A stretch of DNA of 64,000 nucleotides from NCBI GenBank assembly GCA_021186555.1, contig JAJKFL010000042.1, positions 41,639,980-41,703,979 on the forward strand, read 5' to 3'. Positions 44,640 to 56,132 of this stretch are shown piece after piece. The translations under genes and the position numbers were made by a program. Source of the stretch: Reticulitermes speratus (taxonomy: Eukaryota > Arthropoda > Insecta > Blattodea > Rhinotermitidae). The notes under the pieces were generated by a model that saw nothing but the letters and a program-made list of their open reading frames with translations, was not told where the DNA came from and made no database searches. Position 1 is the stretch's first letter. Each line of letters begins with the position of its first letter.

Positions 44640-47195
44640 TAGTGCTTGAGTAAAGGAAACAAATGTACATTTACTCCGTCTTTATTAGAGATAATGATTT
44701 CTCAGTAGGAACATTGTAGTTGAAACTAAAGTGGGTTGCCTTATGAGCAACTGAAACAGTTGAAATTATGCATTCTGTACTCTGAAGTAATGTAATTTCA
44801 TATAATCGTGTAAGTCAATAAACATAAATAGTACATACAGGTCTGTTACAAAGTTGAACACAAATAATGCAGAAGCTCGACATTGAACCCAGTTAGGGAC
44901 CATTTCAGTTCAGTTCATATCATTGAAGCCTATTTTCCTAACATCCATTTTCATTTCATTTTTACTCTTCAAGTGGCTACCTTTCAAGAGTTTTCCCCAT
45001 CAGAATTATATGCGTGCTTTTTGTACTCCGCATCCTATCATTTCCTCCCTTGTCTTCTGTCTTCCATATCACGCGATCTGTGGCGTACAGAAAATCTCTC
45101 GTTATTTAACACCGTATTTCCAATTTGATATGTCTTAAATTGTAAAAAAATATGAAAATAATAAGTTGCTCTTGCGTCTAAATACGCTTGTGTTTAGGAG
45201 CCTTTGTGCCTCCACACTCTTGACCAAACATTTTGGCCTGCGTTGGAGAAGACAGACTATGACTGAAAGTCGTTTTGGTTGCAGTGATAAAAAATTCCAA
45301 CCTTCACACTGGTCCGTTTTAGCGAAAGGTTTTGTAGATATCATCCCTTTGGTAAGCTATTTCAAAATATTTGACATGTAACGCAATGTAGTCGGCCATC
45401 TTCTGCCATCTGTTGACGTCCAGGCTAACTATTTGTAACTTTCCCGCAATTGAATTGCACAATCATAATGATAGAATGGAACACGAAAATTGTAGTAAAA
45501 AAATGTGATTGGAAATCACTTTGTATATGTAATTGTAGGTGGAAAAATAATGTTAAAATGTGGCATTTGAGGCTGTGACTCTGGTGACTATTAACTGTCT
45601 GGATGATGGAGGCAGCAAGTCGCTCTGCAACACAGATCATATGAATGTCAGTACACCTTTACCAGGCTACATGGCATCATATTTCAGAAGACAGCGATTT
45701 TAATTACTAAAATGTATCTTAAAGCAGTATGGTATGACAGTGTGGACTGGTTTTATCTGAAGGATTCAATTTTTGGCTCTCCTGAGCATGGTAATGAAAC
45801 TTTTAAGTTCCGTGAAATATGAATAAATTCTTAACTAGCTGAGTGACTGTCAGCTCCTTAAGAAGGCCTCTGCTTCATGGAGTTGTTTAGTATGATACCA
45901 CAGTTTGGTCACATCATGCCATTTATTTCATTGTAACAGTTTATAGGCTTGTATTTAGAGAAATTATTTTATTGTTTAAGGCAGTTTATTTTGCTTGACG
46001 ATGCACAGTATTTTGAGTGAGGTTATTATACTTGTCAGACTACAGTTTGAAAGTAACAAATATTTCAGTTTTATTTTCCTGTTGTGGAGGTTAAGGGACT
46101 TACAGAAAAAAGTCACCTCTGAATGAAGTGTTTGCTTGATGTGTTCAGGAAGAGAATTTGGTATCTCACTAAAATATAGCTGCTGCTCTGGGAACAAAGT
46201 TGTAGTTGTGTGGAATCAGTTTGTATGTACATGAGTATACAGTGCTGCCACTTACTCCCTCACCTACCCACCCACCTGCTCACACACAAACACATGCACA
46301 GCATACAGACCTGTGAACAACACTTTTCTACAGATTTCATTGCCATGTTAAATTCCACAGAGTTTTCCTTGGATGAATTTCTGTTCCACTGGGAGGAAGT
46401 AAGCAGAGGCAGCCCAGTGATTGACTATTTTCGAGCCGACCCTTTCTCTATCTAGAGGAACGAATAGTATGAATAATATATATACTGAGAGGGAATTGCT
46501 AGGAAGCTCAGTAATTAAAACTTGAGAAACAATGGAAGGGTTAGAGTGCAGGCTGATGTTGAAGGAAGACAGCCATTAGTGCAATGTTATCCTTGGAAGT
46601 GGCAACAAAATTAACTTGACTTCATAGTCTGTACTGTGATATAATTGTCTGATGCTTTTAAAATATGCATATTGAAAACTATGTTGAAAGAAATGTGAAA
46701 TTGAGATTCAAGTGAAAGTTTATGTTTTCTGTAAGGAAGAGAAATTCACAGTCATTAAGGGTGATTGATGAAAGGTAAAGCCCTCAACAGCTCTGTTTAC
46801 GATAGCATAATTTCTGTAATGAATAAGGTAATACAGTTTTCGCTCGTTATTAATACAGTTTTTAGGTGTCCTGTTTCGAATTAATTTGGTTTATTATCTG
46901 AGACCTCCAAAGTATGCAAAATTCCTGATTGATGTAATTTAACCCAGGGCCCTTAAATAAAAAGATGATTATTCATCATGGTAACCACACAAACTATTTA
47001 TTTGCCTTTTACAGATAACTAATGAACCACTGGCACTATGTATGCTCTAATTTGCATGTAGATAGATCATAAATGTGCATGTAAATTTTTTATGGAAATA
47101 TTTATTATGCATGACAATCACAGACATAGTGGGAGTGCAAAATTTGAGGTTATCTTTGTGTTTGAGATCCCATTGTGCTTCATATATTAAATCAA
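44640..47195. other. No recognised gene; possible upstream part of the PKDCC locus
   Basis: AT-rich and CpG-poor. A worn repeat lies at 45590-45700 ('gatgatggaggcagcaagtc'). The open stretch 46333-46394, with ag/ and /gtaagc borders, fits exon phase but encodes nothing kinase-like, so I do not call it. Confidence 0.4.
45705..45890 (+). mobile_element. Degenerate N1 non-LTR 3' end
   Basis: 'gtatggtatgacagtgtgga', 'gcatggtaatgaaacttt', 'gaataaattcttaactagct', 'ctccttaagaaggcctctgc'. Old copy. Confidence 0.6.
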
Positions 47196-47490
47196 AAGAA
47201 AACTTTATACCAACAAACACAAATTAATTAGTAAACCGCCTTGTTAACACTCAATCTAGGAACATGTTTCAGCTTTGTAAACAAGCCACCTTTTACTTTT
47301 ACTAACTTTTACAAAAAATATATACATGACATTTTTATGTTTTTATGTGGCATGTTTATATTTTTACGCTTTGTATAAAGGTCAGCCTGATGATGGCTTA
47401 TTTGCAAAGCTGAAGCATGTTGCTCGATTCAGTATAGACAAGATTGTTTACGATAAAGTTGTGTTTGATAGTATAAAGTTTTCTTTTCAT
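47196..47490. mobile_element. Worn Penelope-like inverted-repeat element P6
   Basis: Arms of about 100 bp (47196-47298, 47386-47490) align in reverse complement with many substitutions: 'agaaaactttataccaacaa' pairs with 'gatagtataaagttttcttt'. The right arm keeps CCTGATGATGG and GAAGCATGTTG. A 'ttttgcacagatg' box follows at about 47517. Confidence 0.5.
47385..47425 (+). ncRNA. Degenerate hammerhead-like motif
   Basis: CTGATGA core followed by GGCTT...AAGC stem II, but GAAG replaces GAAA. Likely inactive relic. Confidence 0.3.
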
Positions 47491-48365
47491 TTCATTTGAG
47501 CTTATCCTGGCATAAATTTTGCACAGATGTGGATCACTAAATTGTGTAATTATTATTGTCAGTTTTGGTCCTGCAGATTGCATTTATAATTCTTCTCAGA
47601 ATTTATTTTTGTTTTCTTTGTTTTATGTGTTGCACTTTAAGTAATATTAAATATAAAAGTTAATGCAAGTTTTGTGTGATACACATTAAATTTATGACAG
47701 CAAAGCTGTACCTAATCAGACACAGAAAATATATGGGCTTTACATTTTTGTAGTTTATTTAGTGGTGCTGTCAGTACGTAGCATATATAGCGTCAACGGT
47801 AGATGAATGAATATGAATAGGGAGAAGGGAGGGATTGATAACAGGCAGAGAAAACTGAAGTACTGGGAGAGAAACATGTCAGTGCCGACTGTGAAGTTGA
47901 AATTTTCTCTTATTGGTGAGAACCATCTAGAACATGACACATGACCTGAATCCAGAAACAGTAGGAGGGCATTTTCAGTAAACAGCTTGGCAGTTAATTA
48001 ATTCTCCCTGGTAAGTCTTTGATTAGTTGAGATTTATTCGTTTGTTTGTCACACAAGGAACAGAAGTTGTGTGTTTGGTTTCACAATTATATTGTGTGTC
48101 ACAGGGTACTCTGAGTGAGACTAAACGTGTTATCCCTATGATGTGCACTCAGAATGTTCGAGTGAGTGTTTTGCTTTAACGAGAAACACTCTGGCTGTAT
48201 TAAAAGTATAATTTTTACTGGAAGCACTTTAAATTATATTGAGTTCATATCATTTGATATTATGCAGTTTATAAATTTAAAACAATGAGCAGTGAAGTTA
48301 CTGGTTTAATGTTAGTCCATCTCCTATTGATATCCTAAATTTGGCCTCTTAGAGCTTACAACTAG

Positions 48366-48400
48366 CACACACACACACACAGACACACCGGGGGGGGAGA
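48366..48400. repeat. (CA)n and G-run simple repeat in intron
   Basis: CA dinucleotides followed by 'ccggggggggagag'. Confidence 0.85.
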
Positions 48401-48917
48401 GAAACAGACAGAATGAGAATTTGGAGGTGACAAGACTCTGGATTTAATAAAATACAAGGAATTAAAATAAACTTTTTTTTTTGTGTCAGCCACTGTTACT
48501 CCTTACTTTGTGTAAAGCAAGAAGATTGATGCCAGTAATATTTTCATTAACCCTTATACCTGATGTTCTGTACCTTATACCTTTAGTTCCCAAACTAATA
48601 CATGTATTGAACTCTCCTTTTTCTTAATAACGGCTTCATATAAGTTTGAAGGATGTTAACAGTACCAAATTAACTGCTGGCAGTCATGCTCTAGTGGAGG
48701 GAGAGCTGTGAGAACAAAGATGAATGTGCATCTGAGCAGAATGTAACCCAAGGGTAGGCAATTACTCATACCCTTGCTGCACACCCCTTGGAACATCACC
48801 TTTGATGCCTTCCCCTTGTAAAACTAATGAAAGTGAAACAATGAAATTAAATTATGACTAGAGTCAAGACTCATGAGCATCATTTTATAATCTCTTTTTC
48901 TTTTGGATAATTTTCAG

Positions 48918-49031
48918 GTGTTGGGGTCTTGTGTTCCTGATGCAGTGGGTCCGGTTGCCATGGTAACAGAACTAGGAGATCCTTTAGACACTGTGCGTCT
49001 GCTGCAACTCTCATGGGAGGACAGACTGAGG
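48918..49031 (+). CDS. Pkdcc: PKDCC exon a: hinge region of kinase domain
   Basis: Acceptor ttttcag/gtg, donor agg/gtatgg, phase 0 at both ends, 38 codons. Encodes VLGSCVPDAV, then AMVTELGDPLDTVRLLQLSW and EDRLR, matching the family's 'L-x-G-x-C...T-E-L-G-x-P...W-E-x-R' stretch. Too short to be seen as a stand-alone open frame. The preceding intron reaches at least 47.5 kb without a recognisable exon. Confidence 0.85.
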
Positions 49032-52000
49032 GTATGGACTGCATAGTAGTTTGGAAGAAAGCCTATAATATGATACAGAAGGAAGTTTGCTATTGGTGGG
49101 CAAGACAAGATATTCATTACATATTTTTTGTTACACAAAAAATATGGACCCAGTACTTTAAAAGGCTAAATCTTACTAGTTTGTTATGATGTACATTAGC
49201 ACATAGTCTCAAATAAGAGCAGAAGATGGCTGCAGTAAACATTCTTGCAGGAGATTTTCTTCTCGGTAATCTTTGTGCTCCAAATTGAGCAGCAATGTTG
49301 ATAATCACAACATTTTTCTTATGGAATTTCAGTGGGTGTTATGCTGGTTTTAAAGATCTTCTAATTCCAGAAAACAGAAAGATATAGATCATATTAAAGT
49401 ATGGACGGACGAGTTTTGAAAACAAAGCTTAAAGACAGAACGTTCTAATAGTCAAATCCAACTCATCTATATTTTGTTGATGTTTGAATATTAAATTCAG
49501 ACATAGGCCTGCTACAGAAATTGACATCTATGGCCCTTGTGGTGTTGAGGTTAAAAATACATGGCAGCTGTTTAATTCAGTGTTAGACTATCTTACCCAT
49601 ATTACTCTTTATCAGCTACCTTCATTTTCAGGCCATTAAAACTGTGCTGTATTTTTGAGGAGCAAATACAGAGTGTCATGTAATAATTATGTAACTTAAG
49701 GGACTAATATATGATATTCCAAAAACCACTTTTATGTATGTTATATAGCCTTAGCAATTGACAGCATTGTTAAATAACTACACTTTTTTTGTATACATAA
49801 CCTAAAATACATTTCTGCATAGTTCGTTGAATGATCCCAATCTTACTCTATGCATATTATCATAAACTTCATGTGTTAAGTACCACTGCTGATCATCACT
49901 GGGTCATGGCACTCTCTGTGTATTTTTCAACCGTAATGCTGATGTCTGGAAGACACTTACGGTCTTAAGGCTGTGAAGAAACACACACAAAAGTATGAGC
50001 ACATTCATGTGCTATGATAATCCAAATGTGGACTGGGGTCCAATCCTTAAAGGGGAACATTGGGAATTTTTCTCTTCACTACATATGCACAGTGACTCTG
50101 CAGTCTATTCAACCCTTCATTCAGTGGCTAATGTGAGCAGTTTCCCTGTGTGTAACAATGCCTAAAACTTGAACTGATTCTTCACCTCCATCTCTTGGCA
50201 AAAACTAAGATTAATGATGTGATACATAAATATCACTTACTGTCATCTATAATAATTGGTACAAATTTTTAAGTGAGTAGGAAAAAAATCAGTATCGCAT
50301 TAGTTTACCTTTCTTAAGTCTGGAAACGATATTATAGGTTAAGAATTCTAAAGATGTGGTAGACACATATGCATTTAAATACTTTACTGTAATGGTGCCA
50401 TTCATGGGAAAATATATGAACTATTTTTGTGTTGTTTATTTACAGCTTGCACTGGGGATTGCCCAAATTCTTCACCATTTGGCTCACTCTCCACTTGGAT
50501 CACTCTCTATGAATGATTTTCGTCGCCAACAATTTGTCCTCGTTGGTGGGACTTTGAAATTATCAGATGTTGATGACTTGGGAGTTGATGAACCAGGGTG
50601 TGAAACAGATGCAGACTGCACTGTTGGCAGTCATCTGTCACGAGGAAGGTAAGTGCATCGTCAGACAGACATAGAGTGTGCCATTAGCAACGATGTCAAC
50701 AGAAAAGTAAGCACTCGGTATTATACTAGCACATAGTTATGCAGCAGTGACAAGGTGACAATTCCTTATTTTATGTGACAACTGTAATATGTCACTTCCT
50801 GCTGCTACTGCGCTGTGCATGTGGGCAGTCTGCTGTGTGGGCTATGAGTAATACAATAAACAAGTGAACCAGAAGTGGCAGCCGATAGTTGTGAGGTAAA
50901 TAATGACTCTGTGTTATACTAATATTATGTTGCACATTGTCCATTGTCTGAGGTATATTTGATACAAACACATGCAAGCAGTAATGACTCATATCAGGCA
51001 GTGATTACATTGCACCTCACATCACCCACACAGTACAAAGCAAGAAACAGTCACATACTTAAAGAACAGAGCAACAGCTACATGCTATGTGCACAAATGA
51101 GATGGCTTGGTTCAGTAGCAGTACACTCTTTAACAGCCACATTAGTCAAAATGTATACCACCAAAATTTGCAAATGGATTCCTCAACAATGACGACAGCA
51201 ACAACAACCACCAGAAACCACAACTCAGCTAATCAGCAGAGTATTCTCCCTCTGTGAATAACGCAGATTTAAGTTCTCACATTTAAGGTTATACCATTGT
51301 AATATTAAAATATGTGTTTTATTTTGTAGCATCAGACACAAAATATAATTACTTCCATATGCGTTTTATTCAACCCAACATACTTAAAACTGAATTCATT
51401 TCAGAATCATGGGTTCCTCATATCATGCAAGCTACCAGAGTTCATATAACTATTATTTTACAGAATTTTGGTGATTAAATACATTATACATCATATCAAA
51501 TAAGGTGTATATAAAATCATGATGCATAATTTCTTTGTTTATCTTAAAATAAATGTTATATTAAATGACTGATATTGAAACTTATTTTTGATATTACACA
51601 TGACTCTGTTTTATAAACAAAAATTGTGCATAAAAGTAAGAATATATCCTTCCACTAAATAAAATAAAATAAAATGTTGTACTTTTGTGTTCTGTCATAC
51701 ATTATTCTAAATGCTTAACTTTCAGTATAGGTGGCTAATTATGTCTTATGATAATGTTGTCAGTGTGTGATCTTCATCTCACTGTTGTCAGTGATGACCC
51801 TCTTAGATTCAAAGCGAAAAGGTAAGTAGTGTTCAAGAACAGGGGTCTGAAGAGAATTTGTGGTCTTTAAAGAGAGGAATATTGCAAGAACAGAGAAAGC
51901 TGCATGATGAAGGGCTTTATAATTTGCGTTCTTCGCCACACGTTATTAGGATAATCACACGTAGGATGATCAGAAGGGCAGGACATGTAGCACACATATT

Positions 52001-54338
52001 GGAGTTGAGAAAAGTTGATTTTTAGTTGTAAGGGGTGAACATGTACAGAGGTTATTTGTGAAGGATATTTAGATCTGAGAGAGTAGGAAGAGAAGGCTGA
52101 GGTGGATGTGGCATGTGGCATGCATGGGAGGGATGAGAATTGTATATAGAATTGCAATTGGAAAGCCGGAATGGGAGGGACAACTTTGAACATAGGCATA
52201 GATGGGAGGATAATAATAAAATGTATCTGAAAGGAACAGGTGTGAAGATGACGATACGGGTTAAATTCATCTGGCTCAGAATTGGGAACAATGGAGGGCT
52301 TTTGGCAACACAAAAATGAACTTTTGGGCTATGTAAAAGGTGATGAATATCCTGACAGAGTGACTGTTGGCTTGTTAAGAATGACTTGATGCATGGAATT
52401 TGGTAGTGTTATTTGTGTTTACAGTGGTGGAAACAACGTGTATGATGCTAACACCACAGAAGGGCTGTCGTGTATCAATTCACAATGTATTGGCCATAAC
52501 GAACGTCTCAACATATGGCATGCAGGCCAGCATTTCATCCGACTGTTTCTTCCCCTGAGTGCACCAGCATCGCTTGAACCCCACATACAGGAACTTCTGG
52601 CAGCATATGCTCATCCGGCTGCTGGTGGCTGGAACTCTGCCCGCATTCTGGGGGCGACCCAACGACTAGTGGCTCGCTTTGTGTCTGGGGATTACATGGT
52701 TCAGCCGAGCACTCAGAGTAGCAGCACCAGTGGTACATGTTCCATTTTAAACAATGTTTACAGCTGATGAGCAAAATACAGTCAAACCCCAATATTGTAC
52801 CACTGTTTGTGCACCGCAGTTTATGGTGGTATATCAAGTGTGGCAGTACACTGAGTGTGGAGGTAAATTGAAGTACACTGTACTGGGGAATTTCTGTTTA
52901 CATACTTTCATGGTCACTGACTGAGTGTGGCACTGTATCGGGGTTTGACTGCACAAGTGAATCTCCCCTGTAGGATATCTGATCGTTTGATTATTTTATG
53001 GTCTGGCATCAACTGCTGAGAGTCTTGAGATATGGAAGGACTTGGAAATGATGAAATATAAAAGATATGAAGGACAGTTGCAGCCCATTTTAAAGCATTA
53101 TATCAAAACTTTTGTGGAGGGAACAAGGAAAACCATGCCAAGAAAGTTGGCTCCTGTTCACAATTCAAAATATGTGCCTCCTGAATGTGATTCAAATGTT
53201 TGTGCCTCCTTTGTAATATCCATTATAAATATTAATGTGTTTTGCTGCTGTGTAAATTGTTTCTTCATATTGTGCATATTTTTGGATGTTACTGAAGTAG
53301 TCGCATACATTTCAGAGCTGTGTACTAGCAGTCAGAATGCTATTTAAGGATTAATATCAACAGAGTAACAAATAGAATGGTAGCATTGCATGATGGAGTG
53401 GCTGTAAATATAGTGGTAAATTTACAACTGTATAGATAACAGTTCAAGAATAGTTGTACTCCCACCAGGCAAATACTGGAATACTTGTAGAACATCAGTT
53501 ATGCCATGATCAATCCCTTCCAAATCCTTTCTAGTGCATCATTCACCCATCATTCTGCCCTCAGTGTTATATAATCTGGGGTACTGACAGAGTTGTAAAA
53601 TAAACCACACAAAGAAAAGAACTATCAAATGGGAGAGAGAGCAGCATTCATTTTCACAGCTTGGGGAAACCATCAGATGCTTCTGCAGTAGGAAGAGAGA
53701 CACTTGTGGTATGAAGTAGAGTTACTGACTTGTACTTGCATTGGGTTTTAATATGGTGGTCTCTTAGTATGATGTGCAAATTGTTGTGCTTATGTTATGA
53801 ATTTAGGCAACAGTGTCTTTGCAAATTGATGGCAGCAGGAGGGCAGAGAGGGTGGGGGGCTGAGTAGAGGGTGAGTGATTTTTTCCTCAAAGCAAGGGTC
53901 AAAGTATCTTCTGGGATTTTATACCTGTTTGCTGCTCAGTACATTCTCACTTGTTTATAAATATGTGCCACTAGAAGGGGAGGGGGCACAAACAAAACGT
54001 AATTGAAATTGATAAACGTAGGTAATAAGAATTACAGATGAACAGCGTAGGAAAGTACAACAGTTAGATGCAAGTACAATATTGTGTGACTGAGTGAATT
54101 TCTGTAGTGATAGCGCTCTAGACTTGTTGTCAGGTGGGGCAAGTTTGAATTTCGACTGTAACACTGATAAGTCTGCTTCTTTCATTGTTTATTTAGCCCC
54201 TCCAGGCATATTCCTGAATAGTACCTCAATTAGGCCATGGGTGCTGCCTTTGAAATCCTTTCCAGTTTATGATTCATCCTATTTTCAACACTATATAGGT
54301 TTTGATACTGACAGTGTCATTTAGTAATCCCTCCGCCC

Positions 54339-54370
<32 letters not shown>

Positions 54371-54683
54371 ACACAAAAGTCATGTTTTTTTGTGTTTCTC
54401 TTGTTTAGGATATGAGCGGATAGTTGACAGCGATCTACCTGGGCTGTATGACTATCGGTGTCCTTTGTCCATTTCTGCTGTTGGATGTGTCATGTCTGTC
54501 TTCAATGAGGATGAAGCTGCTGAGATTTGTAACAAAGATGATGATTGTCATGCAGTGGTGTTAGGACAAGAGCATACTTGGACGGGACGCACACTGGCTG
54601 TGTTCAAAAATGGGTACAGTACACCGTCCTTAAAAAGAGGGTATAGTTTACTAGTAAAAAAGAAATTAAAGCAACTTCGGTGA
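48918..54683 (+). CDS. Pkdcc: PKDCC/Vlk-family secreted protein kinase, four 3' exons (partial gene)
   Basis: Homologue of the extracellular tyrosine-protein kinase PKDCC (Vlk), a divergent kinase that acts in the Golgi and outside the cell and phosphorylates secreted proteins. Exons 48918-49031, 50446-50648, 52425-52732 and 54409-54683 have canonical gt/ag borders and phases 0, 2, 1. They join into 300 codons including the TGA, giving 299 residues against roughly 490 for the vertebrate protein. Visible: hinge MVTELG (15-20); LLHHLAHSPLG-type helix (47-56); DFRRQQF (62-68) in place of HRD...N; SDVDD (78-82) in place of DFG; a cysteine-rich segment (Cys90, 96, 122, 127); RLFLPLSAP (145-153); a second cysteine cluster (226, 235, 249, 255) with TWTGR (265-269). 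NTT at 115-117 is a possible glycosylation site. The start, signal peptide and N-lobe exons were not found in the window. Family membership is confident; substrate unknown. Confidence 0.88.
50446..50648 (+). CDS. Pkdcc: PKDCC exon b: catalytic segment
   Basis: Acceptor tttacag/ctt, donor gaag/gtaagt (consensus), enters in phase 0 and leaves two bases of a Ser codon. Encodes QILHHLAHSPLGSLSMNDF and GTLKLSDVDDLGVDEPGC. The Asp of NDF and the DVDD motif are the likely catalytic and metal-binding acidic residues. In-frame sequence upstream of 50446 is intronic. Confidence 0.9.
51815..52395 (+). mobile_element. N1 non-LTR 3' ends in PKDCC intron, apparently two overlapping copies
   Basis: 'gaagggctttataatttgcg' and 'ggacatgtagcacacatatt' (51900-52020) match the tail region. 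They repeat at 52090-52395 ('tggcatgcatgggagggatg', 'atagatgggaggataataat', 'cttgttaagaatgacttgat'). The frame is destroyed. It ends about 30 bases before the exon c acceptor. Confidence 0.65.
52425..52732 (+). CDS. Pkdcc: PKDCC exon c: cysteine-rich linker and C-lobe helices
   Basis: Acceptor tttacag/tgg completes the split Ser codon; donor agtg/gtacat leaves one base. Encodes NVYDANTTEGLSCINSQC, NIWHAGQHFIRLFLPLSAPA and ATQRLVARFVSGDYM. If the donor were ignored, the frame would stop at 52767. The split-codon match to exon d supports the splice. Confidence 0.88.
52779..52951. mobile_element. Short Tc1/pogo-type MITE
   Basis: Inverted ends 'cagtcaaaccccaatattgt' and the complement of 'tgtatcggggtttgactg'. 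TA precedes the left end and CA (mutated TA) follows the right. 173 bp, with internal 'gtgtggcagtacactg' repeats. It starts 46 bases after exon c. Confidence 0.75.
54338..54375. repeat. C run and (CA)n next to exon d
   Basis: A C run of about 18 bases followed by alternating AC to 54375, 34 bases before the exon d acceptor. Confidence 0.9.
54409..54683 (+). CDS. Pkdcc: PKDCC exon d: C-terminal cysteine domain and stop
   Basis: Acceptor tgtttag/gat completes a Gly codon. Encodes YERIVDSDLPGLYDYRCPLS, GCVMSVFNEDEAAEIC, HTWTGRTLAVFKNG and ends KLKQLR-stop. A long C run plus (CA)n (54338-54375) lies just before the acceptor and may serve as, or disturb, its pyrimidine tract. Confidence 0.9.
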
Positions 54684-55470
54684 AGAAGGAGATAGGTTGT
54701 GATCAAACTCAAGACTGATGAATAATTAGTACAAGCAAGAGTGAGGTAAGTGTGACCAAATAAGACAGCCATATTGTCTAGTAGGTAGAAATATTGTTGC
54801 CAAAGTGAGTTCTTGAGACATTAAACAGCACTGAAAGGAAATGAACACAGGGATATCTGACAGAAGGAAAATTCTAATACTTTTCTGCTTATAAAATGTA
54901 CATATGTGTGGAAGTAGTATAGCAGAACTGTTCATATCCTTCATTGTTCTGTGGGAAACTTATCCAGGGGTTTTTTTTGGGTTTGTAATTTATCTAATCA
55001 CTTTCATAAACACCGTAACACATCACTGTCAGTTATGTGTAAACTTTGTTTCTATGTGTGAAAGTTTCTGAGAGACTGGAATTTAAAGAAAATGGAAAAG
55101 CAGCCAGCCTAACCTATTTTTTTATTTCCTCATTAAGGTGAGTATTGTTATGAAGAATGGTAAATGCAGCTTTTCTTAGTTCTATATAAGCATAAAAACA
55201 GTGTATAGTTGTGCGTAATATCAAACAAAATTATACTTTTCTTCTTTCCAACCCAGTGGCCATATTGTTAACTCAAAATTCTTTTCCAGTTTGTTTATCA
55301 GTACAATCTAAAATGTGTAGATATTATCATTTAACCGTCTTGTGCTGGGTGGCCGACTGTTTGACCTCCGTTGGAATTCCATGTTTTGCTAGCAGCCAAA
55401 GTACTGGTCACCGCTCCTTAAGTGTGTCTAGATGCCATCTCGTCAATGGGAATGCAGCAGCAATCAGTCC

Positions 55471-55476
55471 AATAAA
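55471..55476 (+). terminator. Candidate polyadenylation signal of the PKDCC gene
   Basis: First canonical AATAAA after the stop, about 790 bases downstream. Others occur near 55685 and 56143, so the true site is uncertain. Confidence 0.35.
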
Positions 55477-55736
55477 TAGTGGGTATCTTCTACTCACAAC
55501 GTAAATTAGTATTTGTATATTTTTCCCAGTCATCAGTTCTCAGCAGATATGAATTGAGATTGTCTGTTGCATGGTATTACCAGCATATTCCACTCCTGGC
55601 AGCTGGCATTGAAAGGGTTAACATAGCTCCCCCTTTTTTAGTTTGTGATCTATATTTTCATACTGTATGGTCTTGTAACTGGTTAATAAATTTTCAGAGA
55701 TACCTACTGCCGCTATAGCCAGGATAGAAGGTAATA

Positions 55737-56132
55737 GAGCTGAGATGTAGTTGGGTTATACAGGAGAGTGCAGAGTGCCAAGAGGAACAGGAAAATTGGT
55801 CAATTAGAACCCAAGAGTGGGAGAGGATATTTAGCCCTGTCTCAGCCAGTGGGAAACAGGGAAAAGGAGAGGCTCTTTCTTTCGGCGTGTTGCCAGGCAT
55901 GATGAACCAAGAGAAAATACATGCCTTGTTCTGCAAAGACAAGGCATGTACTTCTTTTTGACTTGGCCACTTATGGGTTGGTCCTGAAAAAAAGGCCTCT
56001 CCTATTCCCCAGTACAGGCAGAGCTGTATCTTGTTTACCCATTTCCCTAACTCTGATTCACCAATTTTCCTGTTACTCTGGGCTTACTCTCTCCTCCTTT
56101 CATATGTAACCATATCCCAGCTGTGCTGACTT
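55737..56132. mobile_element. Long inverted-repeat (hairpin) element
   Basis: Arms of about 190 bp meet at a centre 'acatgccttgttctgcaaag', whose flanks 'acatgccttg' and 'caaggcatgt' are perfect complements. The outer parts match with substitutions ('gaacaggaaaattggtcaat' versus the complement of 'attcaccaattttcctgtta'). No ribozyme-like module and no coding frame. Confidence 0.7.

Noticed and set aside
46333-46394. Upstream exon of PKDCC
   Set aside because: Splice borders and phase would fit, but the encoded peptide does not resemble the expected N-lobe sequence (the segment before the hinge should contain a conserved L-x-H-P-type motif).
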